A DNA stretch of 21,803 bases from Euryarchaeota archaeon UBA124 (GCA_002502215.1 DAPT01000120.1:7072-28874); one strand, 5' to 3'. Numbered from the stretch's first letter, positions 15,781-21,803 are shown. Made by a program: numbers and translations. The notes: generated by a model not told the origin, from the letters alone.

Positions 15781-16732
15781 GAAGATTCGAATTGACTGAT
15801 TCAATTCTGTGTTGATTCAAATCATCACGCAGGTCTATCTTTCTGCCAAGTAAATCGCTGATTGAATCGATCCAACTCTCAGTCGTCCCCGTTTCAGACT
15901 CAAATGTGCTATTAGGAAGCGAATGAAGTGTCTTTGACGCAAGCACAGGTGTTCCGCATGCAAGCGCTTCGAGAGCAACCATAGGTTGTCCTTCATAGGT
16001 TGAAGGGAGGATAAGCAGTGAAGATTCTTGCAAGAGTCTGACTTTCTCTTCGTTTGACACCCAACCGTGCGCAATAACGTTACTCAGGCCATCAGGAGCT
16101 TGTTCTCTTCCAGTGCAGTGGAGTGTTACATCGGATGCATTCTTTTGGAATTCTCGCATAACCTCGAAAGCAAAATCATGGCCTTTAACTTCATCATCTC
16201 GACCTAGAAGGAGGATTTGATTCTGTTTTCGTTCGACTGTTTCATCAATGCAATGAATCGGGTCGATTGGATTTGAGGAGACGACGCATTTTCCCAAAAA
16301 AGGGGTGATTAGTTCTTTCCAGCGTTCGGACAAGCAGACAATTGTTGCATCACATTCTTTGAGACGTTGCTTCATCTTCTTTGCACGATCTTTTCTCCCA
16401 AGCCATGAAAGAATGTTCCCGCTATGAATGTGAAAGACAATCTTTCCTCCTAGACGGTGTGCATGTTCAGCAAGTCTCAATTTTCTCAGAAATGAATAGT
16501 CTGAAGCAGCGTGAAGATGCACTACAACCCCGTCTTTGACTCGATTGAGTATTTCCTCAATTCGGTTTTTTGCGCTGTTGTAAGCCTGTAGTTTGGACAG
16601 ATACGACCCAATTGAATGGCTTTCAACCGTTTCGACCTCCCAGTTTTCTACAGGGTTGGAAGACAGGGTTCCTATGACCGATTGGATGCCTCCTGGACTC
16701 GAAATAGGTCCAACATGAACAACCGTCGGCAT
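15746..16732 (-). CDS. GT4-type glycosyltransferase
   Basis: This 328-residue family 4 enzyme has a short N-terminal domain starting MPTVVHVGPISSPGGIQSVI, with a GG loop as in many GT4 proteins, then HLHAASDYSFLRK and FHIHSGNILSWLG. The donor half has ILLLGRDDEVKGHDFAFEVM, LHCTGREQAP and LPSTYEGQPMVALEALACG, with the family E-x7-E spacing intact. It reads against its neighbours and is a one-gene unit. Its 3' end overlaps the convergent glycosyltransferase by 35 bp, and its start faces the GT2 gene on the other side. No strong Shine-Dalgarno or TATA box was found upstream of the ATG. Confidence 0.8.
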   Translation of the reverse strand: MPTVVHVGPISSPGGIQSVIGTLSSNPVENWEVETVESHSIGSYLSKLQAYNSAKNRIEEILNRVKDGVVVHLHAASDYSFLRKLRLAEHAHRLGGKIVFHIHSGNILSWLGRKDRAKKMKQRLKECDATIVCLSERWKELITPFLGKCVVSSNPIDPIHCIDETVERKQNQILLLGRDDEVKGHDFAFEVMREFQKNASDVTLHCTGREQAPDGLSNVIAHGWVSNEEKVRLLQESSLLILPSTYEGQPMVALEALACGTPVLASKTLHSLPNSTFESETGTTESWIDSISDLLGRKIDLRDDLNQHRIESVNSNLLTLYQGLIEPA

Positions 16733-16837
16733 GGTTCAACTGAATGGCTGTGCACACTTGACATCTATGGAGAAATACCCATCATTGGCAACAAAATCAA
16801 CGGAGAAGTGAAGAAGGATTCAAGATTAAACGCATCC

Positions 16838-18037
16838 ATGCTGTTGTCACCTGCATTGTACGAGGTCGGGTTCGCAACGATGGCTGGTCTGCCCTATCTC
16901 AAACATGGCTTCGACCTTTTCATGGGAAGAAAACGAAGACTGATTCGCCCAGAGCAGGATTTTACAGGTACGCTAACCATCCTCCTTCCGATGTGGAACG
17001 AAGCGAAAATCCTCATTCAAAAGTTAGAGAATCTTCAACAAACAACTCAAGCATTCAAACCCCACCTCGTCATCATTGACTCTGCTTCAACCGATGATTC
17101 TGTTTCTCTTGCTGAGCAATGGGGAGGCAAAGGCTCCTTCGCTTCCTATCATTTGCTACGAATGGATGAACGAAAGGGCAAAACTGCAGCTGTAAAGCAG
17201 GCACTTGAGTTCATCAATCAAACAAACAAGAGCGATTTGGTGCTGATGACCGATGCTGATGCAATGTTTGAACTCGATACGGTACCAAACCTACTGAAGT
17301 GGTTTACTGACAAGAGCATTGGCTGTGTTGGGGCTACCCCAAAGCGAATCGGTCAGAGAATCGAAGAGGAGGGGCATCGAACCCTGTTTTCGATGGTTCG
17401 TCATCTTGAATCAAAGATTGATAGCACGCCATTTCTCGAGGGTTCTTGCATGGTATGGAGAACGAGTTCGCTCGATCTCGAAGCCTTGCATGTCACCTCA
17501 AATGCTGATGATGCTCAAATCGCAACAAACGTCCGTATTCATGGGTTGAGAGTCATCCAAGATTCCGATGCACATTTCATTGATCATGCTCCACTAGAAA
17601 GAAAGGAGCATTCACGTCAGAAGGTTCGACGCGCACAGGGATTGCAGCGGCATTTGCTTCGACAGAGAGAGCACTGGTACAATCGCAGGCTAGGCAGATT
17701 TGCACCCATCCTTTGTCAAGAAGCAGCCTTGCACATACTAACGCCGCTTCTTCTTGTAGGAGTATTCATCGCAACGCTGGCTCGGTGGGCATTGATTGGG
17801 TTTGCAGAAATCGATTTCACCAATGCGACCCTTACAACCATGCATGTTGGTCTGTTTACGATGGAAGCAACCGTACTAATATCGTGGCTAACCGTCCGCT
17901 ACGGAATCAAAATCCCGTTGCTGCATCAACTCGGAACAATCGTCGATGGAAATCTTCAACTCATCCGAGCCCTGTGGCACAGTGCTCGTGGATCATCCCT
18001 CCACATGTGGGATCAGCACGTTGATGGCAGAAATTGA
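16838..18037 (+). CDS. Membrane GT2 glycosyltransferase
   Basis: This inverting GT-A family 2 enzyme has TILLPMWNEAKIL at the start of the catalytic domain, VIIDSASTDDS, the metal-binding DAD in LMTDADAMF, LEGSCMVWR, an ADDAQ segment in the position of the catalytic base, and RRAQGLQRHLLRQ, similar to the Q-x-x-R-W helix of processive synthases. Two or three hydrophobic segments near the C-terminus (LHILTPLLLVGVFIATLA, VGLFTMEATVLISWLTV) anchor it in the membrane. The start is uncertain. The frame is open back to an ATG at 16616, but that region overlaps the divergent gene's coding sequence and does not look like this family. ATG 16838 is chosen (399 residues); GTG 16808 and ATG 16715 are alternatives. 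It may elongate or decorate the exported glycan. Confidence 0.75.
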   Translation: MLLSPALYEVGFATMAGLPYLKHGFDLFMGRKRRLIRPEQDFTGTLTILLPMWNEAKILIQKLENLQQTTQAFKPHLVIIDSASTDDSVSLAEQWGGKGSFASYHLLRMDERKGKTAAVKQALEFINQTNKSDLVLMTDADAMFELDTVPNLLKWFTDKSIGCVGATPKRIGQRIEEEGHRTLFSMVRHLESKIDSTPFLEGSCMVWRTSSLDLEALHVTSNADDAQIATNVRIHGLRVIQDSDAHFIDHAPLERKEHSRQKVRRAQGLQRHLLRQREHWYNRRLGRFAPILCQEAALHILTPLLLVGVFIATLARWALIGFAEIDFTNATLTTMHVGLFTMEATVLISWLTVRYGIKIPLLHQLGTIVDGNLQLIRALWHSARGSSLHMWDQHVDGRN

Positions 18038-18041
18038 AAAT

Positions 18042-18080
18042 AAAAAAGGCCCCCTCATGCGCCTGAACGCATGAGAGGGC
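18042..18080 (-). terminator. Hairpin plus T-tract terminator of the pilin gene
   Basis: A 13-position stem (18049-18061 with 18068-18080, one C/A mismatch, loop CCTGAA) is rich in GC. Read on the minus strand it is followed by six T residues (18047-18042), then A and TTTT. This order is that of an intrinsic-type terminator for minus-strand transcripts, that is, for the pilin gene. The stem may also stop plus-strand transcripts of the GT2 gene, whose stop is at 18037. Confidence 0.6.
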
Positions 18081-18085
18081 GGATT

Positions 18086-18106
18086 CACACAAACTCAGTT
18101 TGTGTG
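18086..18106. repeat. Near-perfect palindrome, second of three hairpins
   Basis: CACACAAACT and its reverse complement meet around a single central base, so a transcript from either strand could fold into a stem of about 9 bp with a three-base loop. It sits between the convergent stops of the GT2 and pilin genes, next to the terminator hairpin. Confidence 0.6.
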
Positions 18107-18123
18107 GTTACGACAACGTTGTT

Positions 18124-18140
18124 CTTGATTCGTAATCAAG
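18124..18140. repeat. Seven-bp hairpin at the pilin stop codon, third of three
   Basis: CTTGATT and AATCAAG flank the three bases CGT. The right arm includes the pilin stop codon (18136-18138 on the minus strand). It may help stabilise the mRNA 3' end or be part of the terminator stack. Confidence 0.45.
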
Positions 18141-18630
18141 CGACGTTGATTTCACTCGACTCGTAGATGAGCTTGTTGCTCGCCGCGTCGAGGATCTTGA
18201 CCTGAACGGTACATGCTGCAGCACAGATGTCATCTGAGCCTTCGCTAACAGTGACCTCTTCGCCAAAGCCCCAACTTCCGTCACCGTTGTCGGTAACGAC
18301 ACAGGCTGTGCCTGCTGTTTGGCCAGGTGTTGTGCATTCGCCGTAGGCACCGCCGTCAGCGGACATTTGTACGATGACTGTTGACCAGGATAGGTCGTCA
18401 CCAGTGTCCATTGCAACGTAGACCAGGGCTTCGCCTGAGTCTGCGCCTACTGCGTCTGATGCGTCAGTTACAGCGAAATCATACATGGAGAAATCTCCAT
18501 CTGTGTTTCCTTCTGCGAGCTGGGATGCCCAGACGTACAGTACACCAGCCAGAACCACAGTGATCGCAACCATAAGGATGGTAGCGATAACAGGGCTGAC
18601 TGCTTCTTCATTTCGGTTATCTTTTTGCAT
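18136..18630 (-). CDS. Archaeal type IV pilin-like protein (Pilin_N/DUF1628)
   Basis: This 164-residue protein starts with the charged leader MQKDNRNEE followed by AVSPVIATILMVAITVVLAG, the hallmark of archaeal type IV pilins. The leader should be removed by a prepilin peptidase of the PibD/EppA type and the hydrophobic helix packs into the filament core. The remaining part is acidic and beta-rich with four cysteines (C in GECTTP, GTACVV, DDICAA and AACTVQ), suggesting two disulfides in the outer domain. The ATG at 18630 is fixed by GGAGGA 7 bp upstream and by the conserved N-terminus; the frame continues upstream but without protein-like sequence. It is a single-gene unit with a strong TATA box and terminator, fitting high expression. 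Assembly genes are not in the window. Confidence 0.88.
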   Translation of the reverse strand: MQKDNRNEEAVSPVIATILMVAITVVLAGVLYVWASQLAEGNTDGDFSMYDFAVTDASDAVGADSGEALVYVAMDTGDDLSWSTVIVQMSADGGAYGECTTPGQTAGTACVVTDNGDGSWGFGEEVTVSEGSDDICAAACTVQVKILDAASNKLIYESSEINVA

Positions 18631-18637
18631 ATTTTTG

Positions 18638-18643
18638 TCCTCC
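18638..18643 (-). promoter_or_regulatory. Shine-Dalgarno site of the pilin gene
   Basis: GGAGGA on the minus strand lies 7 bp before the ATG at 18630. It decides this start against upstream alternatives in the same frame. Confidence 0.75.
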
Positions 18644-18645
18644 AA

Positions 18646-18660
18646 CGCCCATAGTGGGCG
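18646..18660 (-). promoter_or_regulatory. 5'-terminal hairpin of the pilin leader
   Basis: CGCCCA and TGGGCG flank three bases, giving a 6-bp GC-rich stem. The predicted transcription start, about 26 bp from the TATA centre, falls at about 18661, so the mRNA would begin with this stem and run straight into the Shine-Dalgarno site. A role in mRNA stability is inferred. Confidence 0.45.
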
Positions 18661-18672
18661 CATTTCTTCCAC

Positions 18673-18775
18673 CAATAAGATACTATTTAAAGACATCGGG
18701 ATGAAACGATGAAAATGAAAAGTTATTCGCGATACTGCGGCTCTATTTTTGATAAAAAATAAAATTATCTTATTG
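18673..18775. repeat. 10-bp inverted repeat bracketing the pilin promoter
   Basis: CAATAAGATA at 18673-18682 and its exact reverse complement TATCTTATTG at 18766-18775 are 83 bp apart. The first arm sits just downstream of the TATA box, the second upstream of it. The placement suits paired regulator sites. The sequence between is AT-rich (18747-18770 especially). Confidence 0.4.
18684..18691 (-). promoter_or_regulatory. TATA box of the pilin gene
   Basis: The minus strand reads TTTAAATA, close to the archaeal TATA consensus. Its distance puts the start about 31 bp before the ATG, leaving room for the hairpin and Shine-Dalgarno. One arm of a 10-bp inverted repeat (18673-18682) lies between this box and the start site. 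Confidence 0.65.
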
Positions 18776-18824
18776 CTCCCGAGTGGTACAATCAATTTGT
18801 AGAGACAACATTGCTTTCACTAAA

Positions 18825-18905
18825 TTATAACAAAATGGGTGAACAGGGTGAGAGCTTACGGAGAGGGGATGGGATGCACTCAACGAGAACTTCACAGCCC
18901 TGTTC
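18825..18905 (-). ncRNA. Candidate small structured RNA
   Basis: This lies in the 343-base gene-free stretch 18631-18973. On the minus strand, GAACAGGG at 18905-18898 pairs perfectly with CCCTGTTC at 18848-18841, closing a 49-nt interior. A TATAAA box at 18933-18928 puts the predicted start on or near the first base of the stem. After the stem comes a T-rich stretch (18835-18822) that could end transcription. No tRNA, C/D-box or SRP features were found, and no coding frame. This is inferred from layout only; it could instead be the 3' untranslated region of the methionine aminopeptidase gene. Confidence 0.3.
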
Positions 18906-18927
18906 GATATATGGTATGCACTTCGCC

Positions 18928-18933
18928 TTTATA
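18928..18933 (-). promoter_or_regulatory. TATA-like box upstream of the candidate small RNA
   Basis: The minus strand reads CATATAAAGG around this site. It lies about 40 bp after the stop of the methionine aminopeptidase gene and about 300 bp before the pilin ATG, too far to be the pilin core promoter. It is in register with the hairpin starting at 18905. Confidence 0.35.
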
Positions 18934-18973
18934 TGCGTTATCTGTGTTTTAAAATTCCACTAAAATCTAAAGA

Positions 18974-19984
18974 TTACTCAACAGTAAGGATTTCTGGACC
19001 GCCATCAGTAACCATGACGGTATGCTCAAACTGACAGATGTTCCCGCCGTCTTTGCACGCAAGAACGTGATACGTTTCTAGGAATCGAATGCTGATCAAC
19101 TTCTTGACAAGGGCTCTCCACTTGCTTTGGCGTGATTCCTCATCGGCCTCAGGGAACGGTTTCTCAAGCATAGGATATGCCCAACGTTCAGCAAAGGGAA
19201 GGGTTGAGTATCGCTCCTCAAGATTGCGAGCCATTTGTGCTCCGAGGGGTTTGAGTTGTCCTTTTGCCCTTGCTTTTCGGGAGGTTGTCATCCCGGTTAT
19301 TCGATAAATGTTGGAGGAATTTGGGTTCCCAAGATTCTTGATCATTCCAGAGGCTCCGGTCGTATTGAAGGGTTCAACTGCATAGATACCGCCTTCTTCG
19401 ACGACGCCTTTGAATCCTTGATTGTCGGGGCCACAGGCATAGGATGGCACTGAAACGCCCGCATGAAGTTCCCATGGTTTGAGTTGATGGCCGCAAAGAT
19501 TGCGAATGGGTTGGAAACCTGCGTCAAGTGAGGGCTGGGCTGCTGCTTGGCCTACCTTGTACCAAGGAGTGCCTGGATGCATCATTTCAATTGCTGCATC
19601 CCTCGCTTCCTTTGCGGCCTTGATTTGTTCAGTGTGTTCATTTCCGTTTCCAATTTCAAAGGTAAGTGCATTATCTGCGAGGTGTCCTTTGATATGAACG
19701 CCAAAATCGATCTTTACACAATCTCCTTTTTGCAGAATCATTTCTCCATCCCATCCTTCGACATGATTAATGGAATGATCGGTTGTGAAATGCGCTGCCA
19801 AATCGTTCACGGCGATTGTGCCAGGAAATGCTGGCTTGCCGCCATGCCTGTGGATGTAACGTTCGGCCGATTCAATGACTTCGTGAAAGGTTTTACCGGG
19901 AGTCAACTCAAGTTTCATCGCTTCGAGTGTACGCCGAGCTACGTGGCCCGCATCTTTCCAATATTTCAGTGTCGATTCTTCCAC
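18974..19984 (-). CDS. map: Type II methionine aminopeptidase
   Basis: This cytosolic metalloenzyme removes the initiator methionine from nascent proteins. The five metal ligands are visible: D93 in KIDFGVH, D104 in LADNALTF, H166 in LCGHQL, E204 in YAVEPF and E320 in CQFEHTVMV. A further substrate-pocket histidine is in AAHFTT. About 30-40 residues between 240 and 290 (ERYSTLPFAERWAYPMLEKP) correspond to the type II insert region, and at 336 residues it is slightly longer than most archaeal forms. No ATG precedes the conserved N-terminal helix (LKYWKDAGHVARRTLEAM), so the start must be GTG 19984 or TTG 19987; GTG is preferred. Either start overlaps the end of the YrdC gene by about 20 bp, implying cotranscription. 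Confidence 0.92.
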   Translation of the reverse strand: MEESTLKYWKDAGHVARRTLEAMKLELTPGKTFHEVIESAERYIHRHGGKPAFPGTIAVNDLAAHFTTDHSINHVEGWDGEMILQKGDCVKIDFGVHIKGHLADNALTFEIGNGNEHTEQIKAAKEARDAAIEMMHPGTPWYKVGQAAAQPSLDAGFQPIRNLCGHQLKPWELHAGVSVPSYACGPDNQGFKGVVEEGGIYAVEPFNTTGASGMIKNLGNPNSSNIYRITGMTTSRKARAKGQLKPLGAQMARNLEERYSTLPFAERWAYPMLEKPFPEADEESRQSKWRALVKKLISIRFLETYHVLACKDGGNICQFEHTVMVTDGGPEILTVE

Positions 19985-20565
19985 CAAGTGACCACGTCAC
20001 GCGTAGGTACAACACCTTCTCTGATAATAGTTACCAATGGGTCGTGAGTCTCAAAGTCGATTTTTACGAAGGTGCTACCAAGTCCTGTGGCTCGCTCTCC
20101 TGGAACAACTGCAATTTCTGGAAGCCCAAGTTCTAAAGCAGCCTCCGCAACAGTATTTGCTGGTTCTTCTCCCGCTTCGTTTGCGCTTGTTGCCGTCACT
20201 GGCCCAACACGCTCAGATAGTGCTCGAGCAGAGGGATGGTCAAACACACGTACGGCAACAAAGTCACCGCCGAGACGGCTGTCAAGTGTTTGCTTTGCGG
20301 GATAGATGACGGAGAGACCACCGCGAGGAAAGGCCTCAACAAACTTCGCGATTCGTGGGTCTACATCAACCAAATCCGCTACTTGTTCGAGAGATGCCAC
20401 CCCCAGAGATACAGGTTTGTTGGATGATCTCGATTTCAGTTCAAACAATCGATTGAGTCCTTCTGTTGTAGGAATGCATCCGAGTCCAGGCAGGGTTGAT
20501 GTAGGGTATGCAATGACCCCTCCATTTTGTATGTAAGCAATTTGTTCATCAGAAACAACGGTCAT
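19966..20565 (-). CDS. sua5: Threonylcarbamoyl-AMP synthase (YrdC/Sua5 family)
   Basis: This is a YrdC-domain protein of about 199 residues, without the C-terminal Sua5 domain. It makes threonylcarbamoyl-AMP from threonine, bicarbonate and ATP for the universal tRNA modification t6A at A37; KEOPS then transfers the group. Visible motifs are GGVIAYPTSTLPGLGC, ELKSRSSNKPVSLGV with the K-x-R-x4-K-P pattern, SVIYPAKQ, VAVRVFDHP and VTATSANEAGEEP. The ATG at 20565 is used; a GTG at 20577 would overlap the upstream gene by 8 bp and is possible. It is third in the minus-strand cluster and overlaps methionine aminopeptidase. The symbol reflects the family; the short form is also called YrdC or TsaC. 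Confidence 0.9.
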   Translation of the reverse strand: MTVVSDEQIAYIQNGGVIAYPTSTLPGLGCIPTTEGLNRLFELKSRSSNKPVSLGVASLEQVADLVDVDPRIAKFVEAFPRGGLSVIYPAKQTLDSRLGGDFVAVRVFDHPSARALSERVGPVTATSANEAGEEPANTVAEAALELGLPEIAVVPGERATGLGSTFVKIDFETHDPLVTIIREGVVPTRDVVTWWKNRH

Positions 20566-20569
20566 GACA

Positions 20570-20842
20570 TCACGCACGAGTCCAAACGGACATATGTTGG
20601 TTGGCGATTTCTTCAGCGAGTCCCTTGTCGGCAGTTTTCACAAGAAGCTTACCACTCGGATAAAGGGTTAGATCAGCAGGCCCGGTGAACGTCCATACCA
20701 TTCTTGATTGGACGCCTGCTTCGTAGCCACTCTCGACAATTCGAGCTCCAACTTGTTCCAAATCGATGGATGTTACCCCATCTGGAACGATTTGCCATGA
20801 GGCTTGATTACCACAAAGTTCCATTGCAAACCCTTCACTCAT
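20570..20842 (-). CDS. Small protein of unknown function
   Basis: This 90-residue protein is not recognised. It looks like a compact alpha/beta domain: a strand (SWQIVPDG), a helix (IDLEQVGARIVESGYEAG), a strand (SRMVWTFTG), then DLTLYPSGKLLVKTADKGLAEEIANQH cut into a strand pair and a final helix. The turn LYPSGKLLVK faintly recalls the strand-turn-strand of TBP-like repeats, but no family is claimed. The ATG at 20842 is supported by GAGGTG (20853-20848), 5 bp upstream, which overlaps the stop of the preceding gene. It sits directly before the t6A gene, so a role in tRNA modification or translation is possible. It does not resemble the KEOPS subunit Pcc1 by eye. Confidence 0.65.
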   Translation of the reverse strand: MSEGFAMELCGNQASWQIVPDGVTSIDLEQVGARIVESGYEAGVQSRMVWTFTGPADLTLYPSGKLLVKTADKGLAEEIANQHMSVWTRA

Positions 20843-20851
20843 GTGAGCACC

Positions 20852-21803
20852 TCAGAATTCGGGTTTCTTCGGAGGACCGGAGGGCCCTGATGGAGGGCCG
20901 GAAGGTGGACCGCTTGGAGGACCGGAGGGTGGGCCCGAAGGTGGGCCGCTTGGAGGACCACTTGGAGGACCGGAGGGTGGGCCCGAAGGTGGACCGCTTG
21001 GAGGACCAGAGGGTGGGCCCGAAGGTGGACCGCTTGGAGGGCCGGAAGGTGGGCCCGAAGGTGGACCACTTGGAGGACCGGAGGGTGGCCCTGCGGGACC
21101 TGCTGGAAGAGGAGGTGGTGTGGATTCCGTATGAACTTCCGGTTCTTCTTGCACCGGGGGCGCCTCTGCAACCTCCTCAGCGGATGGTGCAAGGGGAGTG
21201 AGTGGTACCTGGGTCAATAAATCGACAGCAGGTTGCGCAGGTTGTTCCTTGACTACGGGAGAAGAGAGGAGTGGATCCGAAATCGTCGATGCAAGCAGTG
21301 GGTCAGTGGAAGTTGATGCGACGGATTCAGCCTTCTTTTCCCAAGGAGGTGTTCTTGGACCGTCTTCCTCGACATTATTGAACGTCCCTGCACTGATCTT
21401 CGTGGCGCCGCCCTTCGCATTTTCCCCGAAAAATGTTGACATTTGAACCTGACCTGCATCGATGAGTTCTCGTTCTTGCACGTTCCCAAAATCACCGAGG
21501 TCGGAATCAAAGGCTCCCGAGAACAAACTTGTTCCAACAGCATTCCCAAGCAAGCGACCTTTGGCTTGTTGGAATTCAAAGTCAGCATCGTACGGGCCAA
21601 GGGTTAATGATTGGCCTTGGCCCTGCAGCGAGAATGTCCACTCACCATCACTGAGTTTGAATGCAAAGGAGAACGAACGTGTCAGGCCAGGTCCTATGGA
21701 CGACACGCCTGCTGTCGGTTCTACTTGCGAACCAAGGCTTGTCGAAATTGTTGCTGCGATTCCCCCAATTGGAATCGCGGATTCATTTGTCAAACTGAGC
21801 GTG
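20852..21803 (-). CDS. Acidic protein with (SGPP)16 C-terminal tail, 5' partial
   Basis: The frame is open to the window edge. The TTG at 21793 is not needed as a start, since the upstream codons ACG CTC AGT are also open, so the 5' end is missing. The first 130 visible residues (AIPIGGIAATISTSLGSQVEP, FAFKLSDGEWTFSLQGQGQ) look like a beta-rich domain of no known family. Residues about 150-240 are acidic, rich in Pro, Ser and Thr, and probably disordered. The tail is 16 SGPP units, then SGPSGPPKKPEF. No signal peptide or membrane helix is seen in the visible part. The repeat is shorter in period than collagen (four, not three), so a triple helix is unlikely. The gene ends 9 bp before the small protein gene. 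Confidence 0.7.
   Translation of the reverse strand, partial: TLSLTNESAIPIGGIAATISTSLGSQVEPTAGVSSIGPGLTRSFSFAFKLSDGEWTFSLQGQGQSLTLGPYDADFEFQQAKGRLLGNAVGTSLFSGAFDSDLGDFGNVQERELIDAGQVQMSTFFGENAKGGATKISAGTFNNVEEDGPRTPPWEKKAESVASTSTDPLLASTISDPLLSSPVVKEQPAQPAVDLLTQVPLTPLAPSAEEVAEAPPVQEEPEVHTESTPPPLPAGPAGPPSGPPSGPPSGPPSGPPSGPPSGPPSGPPSGPPSGPPSGPPSGPPSGPPSGPPSGPPSGPPSGPPSGPSGPPKKPEF
20891..21082 (-). repeat. 12-bp tandem repeat coding (SGPP)16 with 36-bp super-period
   Basis: Sixteen in-frame 12-bp units encode SGPP. The codon choice follows a 36-bp cycle in which the Ser codon alternates among TCC, TCG and AGC. Units 3-5, 7-9, 10-12 and 13-15 repeat the same three-unit block with few changes, which points to expansion in 36-bp steps. 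The high GC of this tract stands out from the rest of the window. Confidence 0.85.

Noticed and set aside
16616..16837. N-terminal extension of the GT2 gene from the ATG at 16616
   Set aside because: It lies mostly on the antisense of the divergent glycosyltransferase start, and its translation (many Arg, Asn, Trp) does not look like a GT2 N-terminus.
18631..18795. 55-codon upstream extension of the pilin frame
   Set aside because: It covers the TATA box, leader hairpin and Shine-Dalgarno, and would bury the pilin signal sequence inside the protein.
18841..18905. tRNA suggested by the closing stem and length near 65 nt
   Set aside because: No T-loop (GTTCRA), no D-loop pattern and no CCA-side layout on either strand; the stem is 8 bp.
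20876..21096. CRISPR-like regular repeat spacing
   Set aside because: Units are contiguous 12-bp in-frame codon repeats with no spacers.
20704..21201. Long plus-strand frame with repeated DRRVGPKV / DRLED-like units
   Set aside because: It is the antisense of the SGPP-coding repeat. The repeat lacks stop codons in several frames, which creates long false frames with repeated translations.

Overview
The window looks like a chromosome segment from a marine planktonic euryarchaeon, most likely of the Poseidoniales (Marine Group II) type. This is an inference. It rests on an archaeal type IV pilin with the AVSPVIATILMVAIT N-terminus, a type II (archaeal) methionine aminopeptidase, archaeal TATA boxes with one apparently leaderless gene, frequent Shine-Dalgarno motifs, and a single-pass surface protein with a short 'AEEYYQSLIGQGYT' head typical of that group. 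No rRNA, tRNA, CRISPR array or insertion sequence was recognised.

Region 1 (1-2354): the 3' end of a secreted-esterase-like gene, a membrane-anchored surface protein on the minus strand, and a bolA / CGFS-glutaredoxin pair (Fe-S cluster trafficking) only 2 bp apart.

Region 2 (2355-18037): a surface-glycan island of twelve genes. It encodes a UDP-HexNAc 6-dehydrogenase, a UDP-HexNAc 4-epimerase, a QueC-like PP-loop ATPase, an asparagine-synthetase-like amidotransferase, an ABC-2 polysaccharide exporter (permease plus ATPase) and six glycosyltransferases. One glycosyltransferase is an 870-residue TPR-GT4 fusion. Most of the island is visibly more AT-rich than its flanks. Genes flip strand repeatedly, and convergent genes abut or overlap at their 3' ends. 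The simplest reading is synthesis of a UDP-HexNAc-uronic acid, probably amidated to a uronamide, then assembly of the glycan and export by the ABC transporter.

Region 3 (18038-18973): a stack of three hairpins separates the last glycosyltransferase from a pilin gene. The pilin has a strong TATA box, a hairpin at the predicted 5' end of its mRNA, a strong Shine-Dalgarno site, and a perfect 10-bp inverted repeat around its promoter. Between the pilin promoter and the next gene lies a candidate small RNA with its own TATA box, an 8-bp closing stem and a T-rich end.

Region 4 (18974-21803): a minus-strand housekeeping cluster. In transcription order it holds a protein with an (SGPP)16 tail (5' end outside the window), a 90-residue unknown protein, a YrdC/Sua5 threonylcarbamoyl-AMP synthase (tRNA t6A) and methionine aminopeptidase.
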